DNA of 64,000 nt from an uncultured Dorea sp. (lineage in GTDB: Bacteria; Bacillota; Clostridia; Lachnospirales; Lachnospiraceae). A program made the position numbers and the translations under genes. The stretch spans positions 101,589-165,588 of the forward strand of contig CAJUMF010000002.1 of the NCBI GenBank assembly GCA_910586965.1. Reading direction: 5' to 3'. Below, one piece after another: positions 14,932 to 22,968 of the stretch (positions are counted from its first letter, which is position 1; each line of letters opens with the position of its first letter). Below the pieces are notes generated by a model, which did no database searches, was not told the DNA's origin, and worked only from the letters and a program-made list of their open reading frames with translations.

Positions 14932-17673
14932 GTGGAACAAAATGGGGAAAAAAGAAAGGGAAAGGGTGCGTCTTCAGAGCGTCTCTCGAGAATACAGCGG
15001 CGGTTCTCGGTCACTTTGTACATGCTGGCGTTTGCGGCGTTTTTCTATCCATGGATGATGGTGGGGGAAAAGAAGTATTCGGTAGTGACTTTTGCCCTGG
15101 AATTTAAAAAGAACGGGATTGACTCTCTGGTCCGGCAGGCGGGGCTTGAGCCAAATGCTCTCTATGAGCCGGGAGTGAAGATCAATCTGGGGATTTTCGC
15201 GCTTTTTGCGGTGCTGGGGGTATTTTACCTGGTCACGGTGTTTGAGAGGAAGAACTGGAACATCAATATCGCGTCGCTCCTTGCCGCCATAGCGGTTCCC
15301 TATGCGGGGATGACGCCTTATATGATGGTGGATTTCTGCAGCAACTATACGGAGGCGATACTCAGCACCAGCGTCCTTATGATCATTGCGGCGGTGGAGT
15401 GCATCGGGCGGAAAGTCATCGAGAACTGGGATGTGACGTCCAGCGAGGCGGACGAATACCATGAGAGGGAGCGGCGGGAAAAGGAGGAGCGCCGGAGACG
15501 GCTTTATTTCCCGGGAAGGTACAAAAAGCTCTTTTACCGGGTCATCTGGAAGAACTTCCGGCGAAACCTTAAGGATTACACGGTGCTGCTTGTGTGCAAC
15601 GCCCTTGTGTTCGGGTTTGTGATGACCGGCTTTGGGATGCAGAAACTGACGGCGCAGGAGGGAGCGGGCGTAAGGCTTACGATGACGAATCTGGGGGAGT
15701 GGGATGTGTCTGTGGAAGGGGCGGCAGAACTTCCCCAGTCAGGACTTCCCTCCGGGGCGGGAGAAGTTCTCCTCAAGAGTGTCATCGAGCTTGGGGCGGT
15801 GGGTCTTTTCATGCTGGTGCTCTTGCTCCTTTATTACCTTCGGAAACGGATTCCGGAGTACGGGGTGTTCAAGACGCTGGGAATCCGAAGGAGGACCATG
15901 TACTTCTGCATGGGGCTGGAGCTTGGCATCGGAACGCTTTTGTCCCTTGTCATCGGGGGCGTGGCGGGCACGGCGCTCATTGCGGTGTTCCAGAAGAATA
16001 TCGGGGGCATCGAGGGCAGTTTCTTATCGCCGCTCCTGTTGCTTAAGGCAGTGGCAGTGATGCTTGTCATCTATCTGGTGACCTTTTTTGTGACCCATGA
16101 CCTGTTCGTGGGATTCCGCATGGGGAGTTCTTTGGACCTTCAGGTGATGAAGGAGCGGATGCCCCGGAAATTCCACTGGATTGTCGTGGCGGCGGGGCTT
16201 GGCCTTTGCGCCCTCATGGTCTGCTGGTACGGGATGAACGGGAATTTTGAAAATATACAGCTCCTGGGCGGGTGCTTAGCGGGGTTGTATTTTGTCTTAA
16301 GGTTCGGCATAGCCGGGTATCTTGTGCATGTGAGGAAGAAAAAGGGGGCGCTCTCAAAGCTTTTGCGCCAGCACCCTTTTTACCACAAATCCCGCAGCGC
16401 AGTCTGGTATATGTTCGGCATGTGCGTGCTGCAGGTGTGCATCCTGGCGGTGTTTTCCATCCAGCTTTTTTCCGTCTCGCTGGTGACGGAGGATGAAGAG
16501 CTGTTTCCTTATGACCTGGTGATGTGCGCCAGCGCAGAGGAGGAAGAGGATATGGAACTCTTACAGAAGATGCGGCAGACGGACGGGATAGAAGTCTCTG
16601 ATTATCCCATGTTCCGGGTGTCGGGAACGGATGCCACGGAAAGGTCGGAGAATAATGAGATGTCTCCTATACGTAGTCAGAATATCGGGATATCGGAATC
16701 TACTTTTCACGCCCTTAAGAAGGCGCAGGATGCGGATTACATAGAGAGACCTTTAGGTTTGGACGGCGAGGGGGAGAGCATCTACATCGTCCATCAGCAG
16801 AACAAGGCGACGAAAGCGCGGCCCATTGATTACAAGTCGATGCGCTCTACGCCCTATCTCTATACAGGACCGGTATGTATCAATGTGGACGCCTATTCCC
16901 ACCGGACTTCCTTTTCCCGCCGAAAGATAGCGGGGGAGGAAGTGTCAGGGCTTGTGGGAGTGCTCTGCCAGGGGGAGCGGGAGAATCTTGTGGTGTTTTC
17001 CGATGCCTATTTTGAGAAGGCGAAGGACATCTGGAAAGAGACGAATCCTTTTAACGGGGAAATCCTTAAGCCGGAGGAGAAGGCAGAGTATGCAGAACTC
17101 CTCTATCAGGGTCCAACCAGGCTCATCGTGGCAAAGGCGGACGGCAAGGCCATTGAGGCGTTAAAGCCGGACCTTGACGCGTTCCGGGAGCGCCACAAAA
17201 AGGATGAAGAGTACGACGCGAAAGTAAAGAGCTATTACCTGAAAGAGGACTGCGTATTCCTTATGAAGGCGGAGCTTAACATGCAGGAAACGATGGCAAA
17301 GCTTTTAATCTGCATTTTCTTTGCGGCGGAGCTTTTGCTCCTTGGCATCAAGATGATGACGGAGAAGAAGATGAATGTAAGGCGGACGGAATTTTTAAAT
17401 TGCATGGGCATGAGAAAGAAAGAGATAAGGCGGCTGTTCCGATGGGAGATGGGTGTGTATTACCTTGTTGTGGCGGCATGTTCCGCGGGACTTAGCACGG
17501 CACTTCTGTTTGCCACATTCCGGGCGCGGCTTTACGGAGCGGAGGATATAAAGATGATATCGGCAAAACTCCTGCCTTTCGGGGCTTTGGAGCTTGCGGC
17601 ACTGGGAATATTAATGTGGATGCTCACGGAATGTAACATCCGCCAGGTTGAGAAAAAGACGAGGGAGGCATAG
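14932..17673 (+). CDS. FtsX-like ABC transporter permease, 5' end uncertain
   Basis: About 910 residues. The N-terminal ~180 have four hydrophobic segments; then 'YRVIWKNFRRNLKDY' leads to the FtsX/MacB-type part with membrane segments near 220-240, 280-300, 320-370, 390-480, a large extracytoplasmic domain (residues ~500-770) and three C-terminal segments. This resembles permeases of BceAB-type antimicrobial peptide sensing and detoxification transporters. GTG 14932 is the first start in the long frame, but the only well-placed site (GGAGGT, eight bases) serves an ATG at 14942 in a different frame, which reaches the long frame only by a -1 shift at an A6 run. The true start, or a frameshift, is unresolved. 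The ATPase gene follows two bases after the stop. Confidence 0.8.
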   Translation: MEQNGEKRKGKGASSERLSRIQRRFSVTLYMLAFAAFFYPWMMVGEKKYSVVTFALEFKKNGIDSLVRQAGLEPNALYEPGVKINLGIFALFAVLGVFYLVTVFERKNWNINIASLLAAIAVPYAGMTPYMMVDFCSNYTEAILSTSVLMIIAAVECIGRKVIENWDVTSSEADEYHERERREKEERRRRLYFPGRYKKLFYRVIWKNFRRNLKDYTVLLVCNALVFGFVMTGFGMQKLTAQEGAGVRLTMTNLGEWDVSVEGAAELPQSGLPSGAGEVLLKSVIELGAVGLFMLVLLLLYYLRKRIPEYGVFKTLGIRRRTMYFCMGLELGIGTLLSLVIGGVAGTALIAVFQKNIGGIEGSFLSPLLLLKAVAVMLVIYLVTFFVTHDLFVGFRMGSSLDLQVMKERMPRKFHWIVVAAGLGLCALMVCWYGMNGNFENIQLLGGCLAGLYFVLRFGIAGYLVHVRKKKGALSKLLRQHPFYHKSRSAVWYMFGMCVLQVCILAVFSIQLFSVSLVTEDEELFPYDLVMCASAEEEEDMELLQKMRQTDGIEVSDYPMFRVSGTDATERSENNEMSPIRSQNIGISESTFHALKKAQDADYIERPLGLDGEGESIYIVHQQNKATKARPIDYKSMRSTPYLYTGPVCINVDAYSHRTSFSRRKIAGEEVSGLVGVLCQGERENLVVFSDAYFEKAKDIWKETNPFNGEILKPEEKAEYAELLYQGPTRLIVAKADGKAIEALKPDLDAFRERHKKDEEYDAKVKSYYLKEDCVFLMKAELNMQETMAKLLICIFFAAELLLLGIKMMTEKKMNVRRTEFLNCMGMRKKEIRRLFRWEMGVYYLVVAACSAGLSTALLFATFRARLYGAEDIKMISAKLLPFGALELAALGILMWMLTECNIRQVEKKTREA

Positions 17674-17675
17674 AG

Positions 17676-18425
17676 ATGGACAGTGTGTTAAGGGCAGAGA
17701 AACTGATACGCAATTATAAGCTGCCGAATGCGGAGGAGGATACGATAAAGGTTCTTAAAGGACTTGATTTTACCATTGAGCAGAATGAGTTCGTGGGCAT
17801 CATGGGGAAATCCGGCTGCGGCAAGACAACGCTTTTAAAGCTTTTGGGGCTGATTGAGCGGCCTACGGGCGGAGAGATGTATTTTAAGGAAAAGAAGGTA
17901 AAGGAGCTGTGGGAGGATGAGCTTGCGGATTTAAGGCGCCGGAAGATTGGATTCGTGTTCCAGGATTTTTACCTTATGGACAGCCTGACGGTGGAGGAAA
18001 ATATCATGCTGCCGATGATTTTAGACAAGGCGGAGGAGGAGGACTGCTACGAGAGCGCCAGAGGCTACGCCGAGCATTTCCGGATCAATGCCCTTATGAG
18101 GAAATATCCTTATGAGCTGTCAGGGGGCGAGCGCCAGAGGGTGGCAATCTGTCGGGCGCTTGTGAACAAGCCGGATCTGATCCTGGCGGACGAGCCTACG
18201 GGCAACTTGGACTCGCAGTCCGGGAAGATTGTCATCGATGCGTTAGACCAGATCCATAAAGAGCATAAAAAGACCATTATCATGGTCACCCATGACCCGC
18301 AGATTGCAAGCTATTGCAGCCGGATCATACTGTTAAAAGACGGGGTGATACTGGATGAGCTGAAAAGCGGCGGGAACAGGGATGCGTTTTATCAGGAGAT
18401 ATTGGGGAGGATGGCGGATTTGTAG
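17676..18425 (+). CDS. ABC transporter ATP-binding protein (MacB/BceA type)
   Basis: 249-residue ATPase, the length typical of the partners of FtsX-like permeases. Walker A 'GKSGCGKTTLLKLLG', Q-loop 'GFVFQDFYLMDSL', signature 'YELSGGERQRVAICRA', Walker B 'LILADEPTGNLD', switch His 'MVTHDPQIA'. The ATG at 17676 follows the permease stop by two bases. With the permease it likely forms an efflux or resistance pump for peptides or lipids; no two-component pair lies beside it, which argues against a standard Bce sensing locus. Confidence 0.92.
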   Translation: MDSVLRAEKLIRNYKLPNAEEDTIKVLKGLDFTIEQNEFVGIMGKSGCGKTTLLKLLGLIERPTGGEMYFKEKKVKELWEDELADLRRRKIGFVFQDFYLMDSLTVEENIMLPMILDKAEEEDCYESARGYAEHFRINALMRKYPYELSGGERQRVAICRALVNKPDLILADEPTGNLDSQSGKIVIDALDQIHKEHKKTIIMVTHDPQIASYCSRIILLKDGVILDELKSGGNRDAFYQEILGRMADL

Positions 18426-18542
18426 AAAGCTTTCTCATATGGTGTCAGAGAAAACAGTATTTTGATTTTATGTTGGAATAATGTTGCATTTTTATGGGAA
18501 TATAGTAAAATAAAAACATAAAAATGTCAGGTGGTAATAAAA

Positions 18543-19781
18543 ATGTTGATATCATATAAATTCAGGAATTATTGTTCTTTTTGTGAAACAGCAGAATTTG
18601 ATATGCTGGCACCCTCCAATAAAGTGAAAAACAGATTTCCGGATAATTATATCGAGACAGAAGAAGGGTACGATATTTTAAAATCTGCCGTTATTGTCGG
18701 AGAAAATGCGGGAGGAAAGACAAATTTTATCAATAGTCTTTCCTTCCTGAAAGCGATGTTCGAAGATAACAGGCCAAAACATGCATACAGGAGCCTTATT
18801 AACTTTAACCACCTTTGTTCCTTGACGAATCCAGAAAAATATGACACGACGCAGGAATTTGACATCTGTATTATAGGAGAGAGCAAAACAATCTATCATT
18901 ATAATCTGCAGATAGATGAATTTGGCATTGTGAAAGAAGAACTTTTCTATAAAAACGCAAGAAGGAGTCAGGAAAAAATAGTTGTTTCTGCGAAAAGGGG
19001 TGAGTTGAGTTTTAGAGCGAAAGAACATGTAATAGATGCTTTTTTTGAAGTGGATACATCAGGGTGCAGGAAAGAGGTGGACCGGATGTTTGGGCAGATG
19101 CCTCCTGTAAAGGGAGAAACGGGTCTTTTTGTTTCCAAATTGGCTATATTAGGTGAATCTCGTGCGAGGGAGTTTGTTGACTGGATAAATGATAAATTAG
19201 TGGTCGAGAGCAGAAATTATAATTATTCTCCTTTGAAAAATATCCAGAATGAAGAAGAAGATTTAAGAATTATTAAGGATTCCCGGTTTTTAGAGATACT
19301 GCGGATGATTGATTACAGTGTTTGCAGGATTGAGGCAGATGAGGATAAACCGTTTAGCGAGAGTCTCCTTGTCAGAAAGACGAAAGACGGAAAGGAGTTT
19401 TCTAGGGAAATCAGCAGGGATTCCGGAGGTATCAGAGAGTTTTTCTCATGGGCAGTACAACTTTTCAGAGTAGTTTATGAAGATAAAATCGTTTTTGCAG
19501 ATGAAATGGACAGAGTGATCAATCCGATTCTGTCGGAAAGAATCGTTGCTTATATAAACGGGAAAAAACACAGGGGGCAGTTTGTTTTCTCCAGTCACAA
19601 TGCGTTGCATTTGGATCTGAAAAATTATATGAAAGAACAGATTTATTTTGTGACAAAAAACAGAGATAATCTGAATTCAGAGCTCTATTCGCTGGCTGAC
19701 TTTCCTGAAATACGGTATGAAACAACAAAAATTTATGAATTTTATATGAAAGGAATCCTGGGAGGAACAGCATTTGAGTAG
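18543..19781 (+). CDS. RloA-like AAA15/ABC-type ATPase
   Basis: 412 residues from ATG 18543, with AGGTGG eight bases upstream. SMC/RecF-like head ATPase: Walker A 'GENAGGKTNFINSL' near residue 53, signature-like 'SRDSGGIREFFSW', Walker B 'IVFADEMDRVI' near residue 316, and switch His in 'QFVFSSHNALHLDL'. The middle carries the helical insert usual for AAA15 proteins. Overlaps the downstream RloB-like gene by eight bases. Such ATPase-TOPRIM pairs occur near type I restriction genes (RloA/RloB) and share their plan with the PARIS defence system (AriA/AriB). The sequence is more AT-rich than the neighbouring ABC genes, a sign of acquisition. The function as phage defence is inferred. Confidence 0.8.
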   Translation: MLISYKFRNYCSFCETAEFDMLAPSNKVKNRFPDNYIETEEGYDILKSAVIVGENAGGKTNFINSLSFLKAMFEDNRPKHAYRSLINFNHLCSLTNPEKYDTTQEFDICIIGESKTIYHYNLQIDEFGIVKEELFYKNARRSQEKIVVSAKRGELSFRAKEHVIDAFFEVDTSGCRKEVDRMFGQMPPVKGETGLFVSKLAILGESRAREFVDWINDKLVVESRNYNYSPLKNIQNEEEDLRIIKDSRFLEILRMIDYSVCRIEADEDKPFSESLLVRKTKDGKEFSREISRDSGGIREFFSWAVQLFRVVYEDKIVFADEMDRVINPILSERIVAYINGKKHRGQFVFSSHNALHLDLKNYMKEQIYFVTKNRDNLNSELYSLADFPEIRYETTKIYEFYMKGILGGTAFE

Positions 19782-20418
19782 GCCGAAAAGAATACTGAGG
19801 AAAAAGTTTATCGTTTTTTGCGAAGGAGATACGGAATATAATTATGTGGACGGAATGAGACTGAAACAGGGAGTGGAACTAGCTCTTAAACCAGTTAATA
19901 TGCAGGGCGGGGGATACTCCAGTTTTCTTAATGAGATAAAAAAAGAGGCGAGTAACAATTGTCTTGCAAAATTTATAATTATTGATTTTGACAGAGTAAA
20001 AAAACATTCCGGGGAATTGGAAAAGTTGAAGGAAATAATAGAATACTGTAAATTACAGAATGACAGCAAAAGAATTCCGTGTTTTCTGATCCTGGATAAT
20101 CCGGATTTTGAGTATATTGCCTGTCTTCATATTGAGGATTACCGTGGGCAGGATACAAAAAAATACATAGAGGATTCTTTGGGTTTCGGCTCATTAGATA
20201 AATTCAAGAATAAAAAGGACATTTACTGTTACCTGAATACAAACTGCAATTCGTATAATAGAATGTTATCCCGGCTGAGGGGAAAAGTTCTCATTAATCA
20301 CTATCAGATTAATAAGGCCAATTTTGACATTAAAATATCTAATATGGAACTTATATGGGATAATAGCAGCAAGCGGGGTTCTAATATCAACGAGTTTTTT
20401 GAGGTCATTAATTGGTAA
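19774..20418 (+). CDS. RloB-like TOPRIM-fold protein
   Basis: 214 residues. TTG at 19774 has GGAGGA seven bases before it. The N-terminus 'KKFIVFCEGDTEYNYV' supplies the TOPRIM Glu (residue 17) and 'KFIIIDFDRVKKH' the Asp-x-Asp pair (71-73), in the order used by metal-dependent TOPRIM nucleases. 'LILDNPDFEYIACLHI' matches the Asn-Pro-x-Phe-Glu region of RloB proteins. Probably the effector partner of the ATPase encoded upstream, with coupled translation from the overlapping stop. A nuclease activity, possibly on RNA, is inferred from the fold and from related systems. Confidence 0.8.
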   Translation: MSRPKRILRKKFIVFCEGDTEYNYVDGMRLKQGVELALKPVNMQGGGYSSFLNEIKKEASNNCLAKFIIIDFDRVKKHSGELEKLKEIIEYCKLQNDSKRIPCFLILDNPDFEYIACLHIEDYRGQDTKKYIEDSLGFGSLDKFKNKKDIYCYLNTNCNSYNRMLSRLRGKVLINHYQINKANFDIKISNMELIWDNSSKRGSNINEFFEVINW

Positions 20419-20441
20419 AAAAGATTGGCTATATAAAAATA

Positions 20442-20471
20442 ACCGGGAGCGAAAATCCGCTCCCGGTATTT
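20442..20471. terminator. Bidirectional terminator between RloB and the POT transporter
   Basis: ACCGGGAGC / GCTCCCGGT, perfect 9-bp stem, loop of eight bases, flanked by ATTTT on the plus strand and TTATTTTTATA on the minus strand. It serves convergent genes. Confidence 0.85.
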
Positions 20472-20503
20472 TACTGCAGAAATCTGCAATCTGTTGGTCT
20501 GTC

Positions 20504-21856
20504 TTATTTACCGCCAACCATTTCATCAAACTTCTTAGTGAATGCTAACATAACAACACCGATAGCGATAATGATAATTGTTACGATACCATAAGCCTTC
20601 ACGAAGGAGAAGTTGTTCAGCCAGTTGTAAAGCGGGCCGTAAGCTTTTCCAGAGAAGAAGATGATAAACGGCCATACACCAAGCAGAGTTCCGAGAAGTT
20701 TCTTCGGAGCATACTTGCTGATGAATGAGTTTCCAAGTGGTGAGAAGATAACCTCGCCGACAGTCATACAAACTGCTGTCAGGATGATGATCCAGATACC
20801 AACCGGATCTTTTGAACCTTCACCACAAAGGAATGCTGCAAGTACCATTGAACCAAGGGAGAAACCAAGGATAATGATACCAACGGCTGTTTTTGTGAAC
20901 ATACCCCAGTCGCCCTGCGGACGCTGTTTCATCTTAGCCCAGATTCCAGCGAATACAGGACAGAGAATGATACAGAGAAGTGCGTTCATAGAGTCAAACC
21001 ATGCAGTAGGCATCTGGAAGGAACCGATGTTCCAGTTTGCCCATCCAAGACCTGCCTGCTCCGGTGGACCGAACTGATAGTAAACCGGCATGTAGATCAG
21101 ATACCACCACAGCCAGAATATACCGGAGAATACTGTAACGATACAGATTGCGATAACGCGGTTTTTCTCCAGCTTTGTAAGCGGCTGAGCGCTTGCAGCA
21201 TCCTCAGTAGCAGCCTTTTCCTCACGAGTATCAACGAGGAATGGTTTCTTACCAGCGTCGCCGAAGAATCTCATACCGAAGAGCCACCATGCACAGTCAA
21301 TAAATAAGAAGATACCGCACACGAGGAACATAAAACGGAAACTGATCATTGTAGCGAGCAGTGACAGGAATGTCGTTCCACAGAAAGAACCAATGTTTAC
21401 GAATGAATACTGAAGACTGAATACAGTATCCAGGGTGTCAGGGTCAGCTAACGGGAAGAGACGTCCGTTGATACCGGAAACATTTCCTTTGAAGAAACCT
21501 GTACCGATTGATACAAGGATAACTGCTGCCCAAACCATGCCGATACCGGTAGCCTGCCACATGCACAGCCAACCGATACCCATCAGAATCTCGCCGACTG
21601 GAACAAGGATCCTGGGAGCTATCCAGCGGTCAGCTATGTAACCGCCGATGATTGGCGTAATGTAAGTGAATGCAACGATGTTGGAGCTCATCAGCGCTCC
21701 GGTAGCCTGATCAAGTCCAAGCCCCCCCTTGGCAACTTCCAGCGCAACGAAGATTGCGATGCCCCACTTAGCAGAATAGTATGCAAGTCTCTCAAATGTG
21801 AAAGAAAGGGAGCATACATAAAAACCAAATGGGAATTTCTGTTTTGTTTTTTCCAT
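20504..21856 (-). CDS. Proton-dependent oligopeptide transporter (POT/PTR2 family) like MFS transporter
   Basis: 450 residues and about twelve membrane segments. 'GTGFFKGNVSGINGRLFP' matches the PTR2 family signature region and 'GGYIADRWIAPRILVPVG' the first MFS loop. POT proteins import di- and tripeptides with protons. At the N-terminal ExxER motif, this protein has 'FTFERLAYYS': the second Glu and Arg are kept, the first Glu is replaced by Phe, so coupling may differ. ATG 21856 is preceded on the minus strand by GGAGGG. Its own promoter is at 21941-21969. Single-gene transcript ended by a bidirectional hairpin. Confidence 0.82.
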   Translation of the reverse strand: MEKTKQKFPFGFYVCSLSFTFERLAYYSAKWGIAIFVALEVAKGGLGLDQATGALMSSNIVAFTYITPIIGGYIADRWIAPRILVPVGEILMGIGWLCMWQATGIGMVWAAVILVSIGTGFFKGNVSGINGRLFPLADPDTLDTVFSLQYSFVNIGSFCGTTFLSLLATMISFRFMFLVCGIFLFIDCAWWLFGMRFFGDAGKKPFLVDTREEKAATEDAASAQPLTKLEKNRVIAICIVTVFSGIFWLWWYLIYMPVYYQFGPPEQAGLGWANWNIGSFQMPTAWFDSMNALLCIILCPVFAGIWAKMKQRPQGDWGMFTKTAVGIIILGFSLGSMVLAAFLCGEGSKDPVGIWIIILTAVCMTVGEVIFSPLGNSFISKYAPKKLLGTLLGVWPFIIFFSGKAYGPLYNWLNNFSFVKAYGIVTIIIIAIGVVMLAFTKKFDEMVGGK

Positions 21857-22196
21857 GAGTTTTCACCCTCCATTAAAAAATTTGTCTTCTGTTTTAAATA
21901 TACGGAAAAACCTATTCATTTAAAACTTTTAACGTTGATAATCATATCATAAACCAGACCAGAGTACAATAACAATTTAAGAAAAAATTAATGTGTTTTT
22001 GTAGAAAAGTTGCTGAAAATAAATGAATTTCGCGCTTTGATTTGGTAAAATGGTACATTGATAGCGAGGCAAAAGATGCCGGCCGGCCGAAATTTTACTT
22101 GCCTTTTCCGGGCTGTGACCATATAATAATGGAATGTGGACAGGCAATCTGCCGCACGGAATGCGTGGCGGCGGGGCAGAGTATGGAGGATTACGG
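21857..22196. other. 340-base divergent intergenic region
   Basis: Separates the minus-strand transporter from the plus-strand YcxB-like gene. It holds the transporter promoter, an AT-rich centre, TATAATA near 22121-22127 (possible -10 for the YcxB-like gene, poor -35) and GGAGG before ATG 22197. A short frame beginning near 22042 enters the next gene out of phase and looks accidental. Confidence 0.55.
21941..21969 (-). promoter_or_regulatory. Promoter of the POT-like transporter
   Basis: On the minus strand TTGTAC, 17-base spacer, TATGAT, about 85 bases before the start codon. The spacer contains TCTGGTCTGG. Confidence 0.6.
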
Positions 22197-22787
22197 ATGG
22201 AGAAAAAATATTCGGCAAAATATGAAGAGACAAAAGAGGCGCTTATTGCGTTCTGTGAAATATTCCACCAGGAAAAATGCGAGATGTCGGTGCTTATCGC
22301 AGTCGCCTTCGGAGGCGTGGTCCTGCTGGGGCTCAACATCGTCGGAGGGAATCTATCGGGCAGTTCCCGGGAAGTGGCGCTGTTTCTGGTGAAATATGTA
22401 AGCATGTGGGTGACGGCGTTTTTTGTGGGAGCGATTCTTTCAAAGACGCTTTTCAGGCGCATGATGATGTCAACCGCCTTTGGCGATGCCCAGGAGCTTT
22501 ACCGCCTCAGGATAAAAAAGCGCTCGAAACCGCTTGTGGTCACAGTGGACTTCTACGAGGACCGTATTGTAAACGACACCGGGACAAAGCAGGCGGAGTA
22601 CTCGTATTCGAAAGTAAAAAAGCTTTTGGAGTCCGACAAGGCAATCGGCTTTTTGTCCGACGTAGGGCCGGGACCTAAGAACTTTTTCGGAGTTCCCAAG
22701 GATGCGTTCGGAGATGCGGACATCGAAGAGGTAAAGGCGTTTTTGGTGGAAAGGTGTACGGAAGTGAAGAAATTTAAGAAAATATAA
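22197..22787 (+). CDS. YcxB-like membrane protein
   Basis: 196 residues from ATG 22197 behind GGAGG. Two membrane segments lie near residues 33-52 and 62-82, followed by a soluble C-terminal domain: 'VVTVDFYEDRIVNDTGTKQA', 'YSYSKVKKLLESDKAIGFLS', and 'FFGVPKDAFG' near the end. This is the pattern of the YcxB family (two helices plus PH-like C-terminal domain), whose function is unknown. Ends in an intrinsic terminator. Confidence 0.75.
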   Translation: MEKKYSAKYEETKEALIAFCEIFHQEKCEMSVLIAVAFGGVVLLGLNIVGGNLSGSSREVALFLVKYVSMWVTAFFVGAILSKTLFRRMMMSTAFGDAQELYRLRIKKRSKPLVVTVDFYEDRIVNDTGTKQAEYSYSKVKKLLESDKAIGFLSDVGPGPKNFFGVPKDAFGDADIEEVKAFLVERCTEVKKFKKI

Positions 22788-22795
22788 AAGAAATG

Positions 22796-22833
22796 GAACA
22801 GTACTTATTAAAAAATGTAGTACTGTTCTTTTT
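22796..22833 (+). terminator. Terminator after the YcxB-like gene
   Basis: GAACAGTAC / GTACTGTTC, 9-bp perfect stem, 15-base loop, then TTTTT. Confidence 0.85.
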
Positions 22834-22895
22834 GTGTTATGGAGAAAACTATTGCGAAGGACGAGGAAAGGGGATATAATATAATTGGCAAAAAT

Positions 22896-22924
22896 TTGGT
22901 CAGACTTTTTAAAGTTTCTACTAT
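22896..22924 (+). promoter_or_regulatory. Promoter of the decarboxylase operon, with nearby GGTC/GACC repeats
   Basis: TTGGTC, 17-base spacer, TACTAT. TGGTC at 22897 and GACCA at 22930 form an inverted pair around the -10 region, a possible operator. Confidence 0.5.
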
Positions 22925-22968
22925 ATAAAGACCAGTTTTAATAAGTTAGGAAAATGGAGGGCTAGACT

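Noticed and set aside
14932..18425. Assignment of the ABC pair as a complete BceRSAB module
   Set aside because: No histidine kinase or response regulator genes are adjacent, so only a similar transporter type is claimed.
22042..22392. A plus-strand ORF of 116 residues starting in the intergenic region
   Set aside because: It runs out of phase into the YcxB-like gene; its second half is clearly a shadow of that gene.
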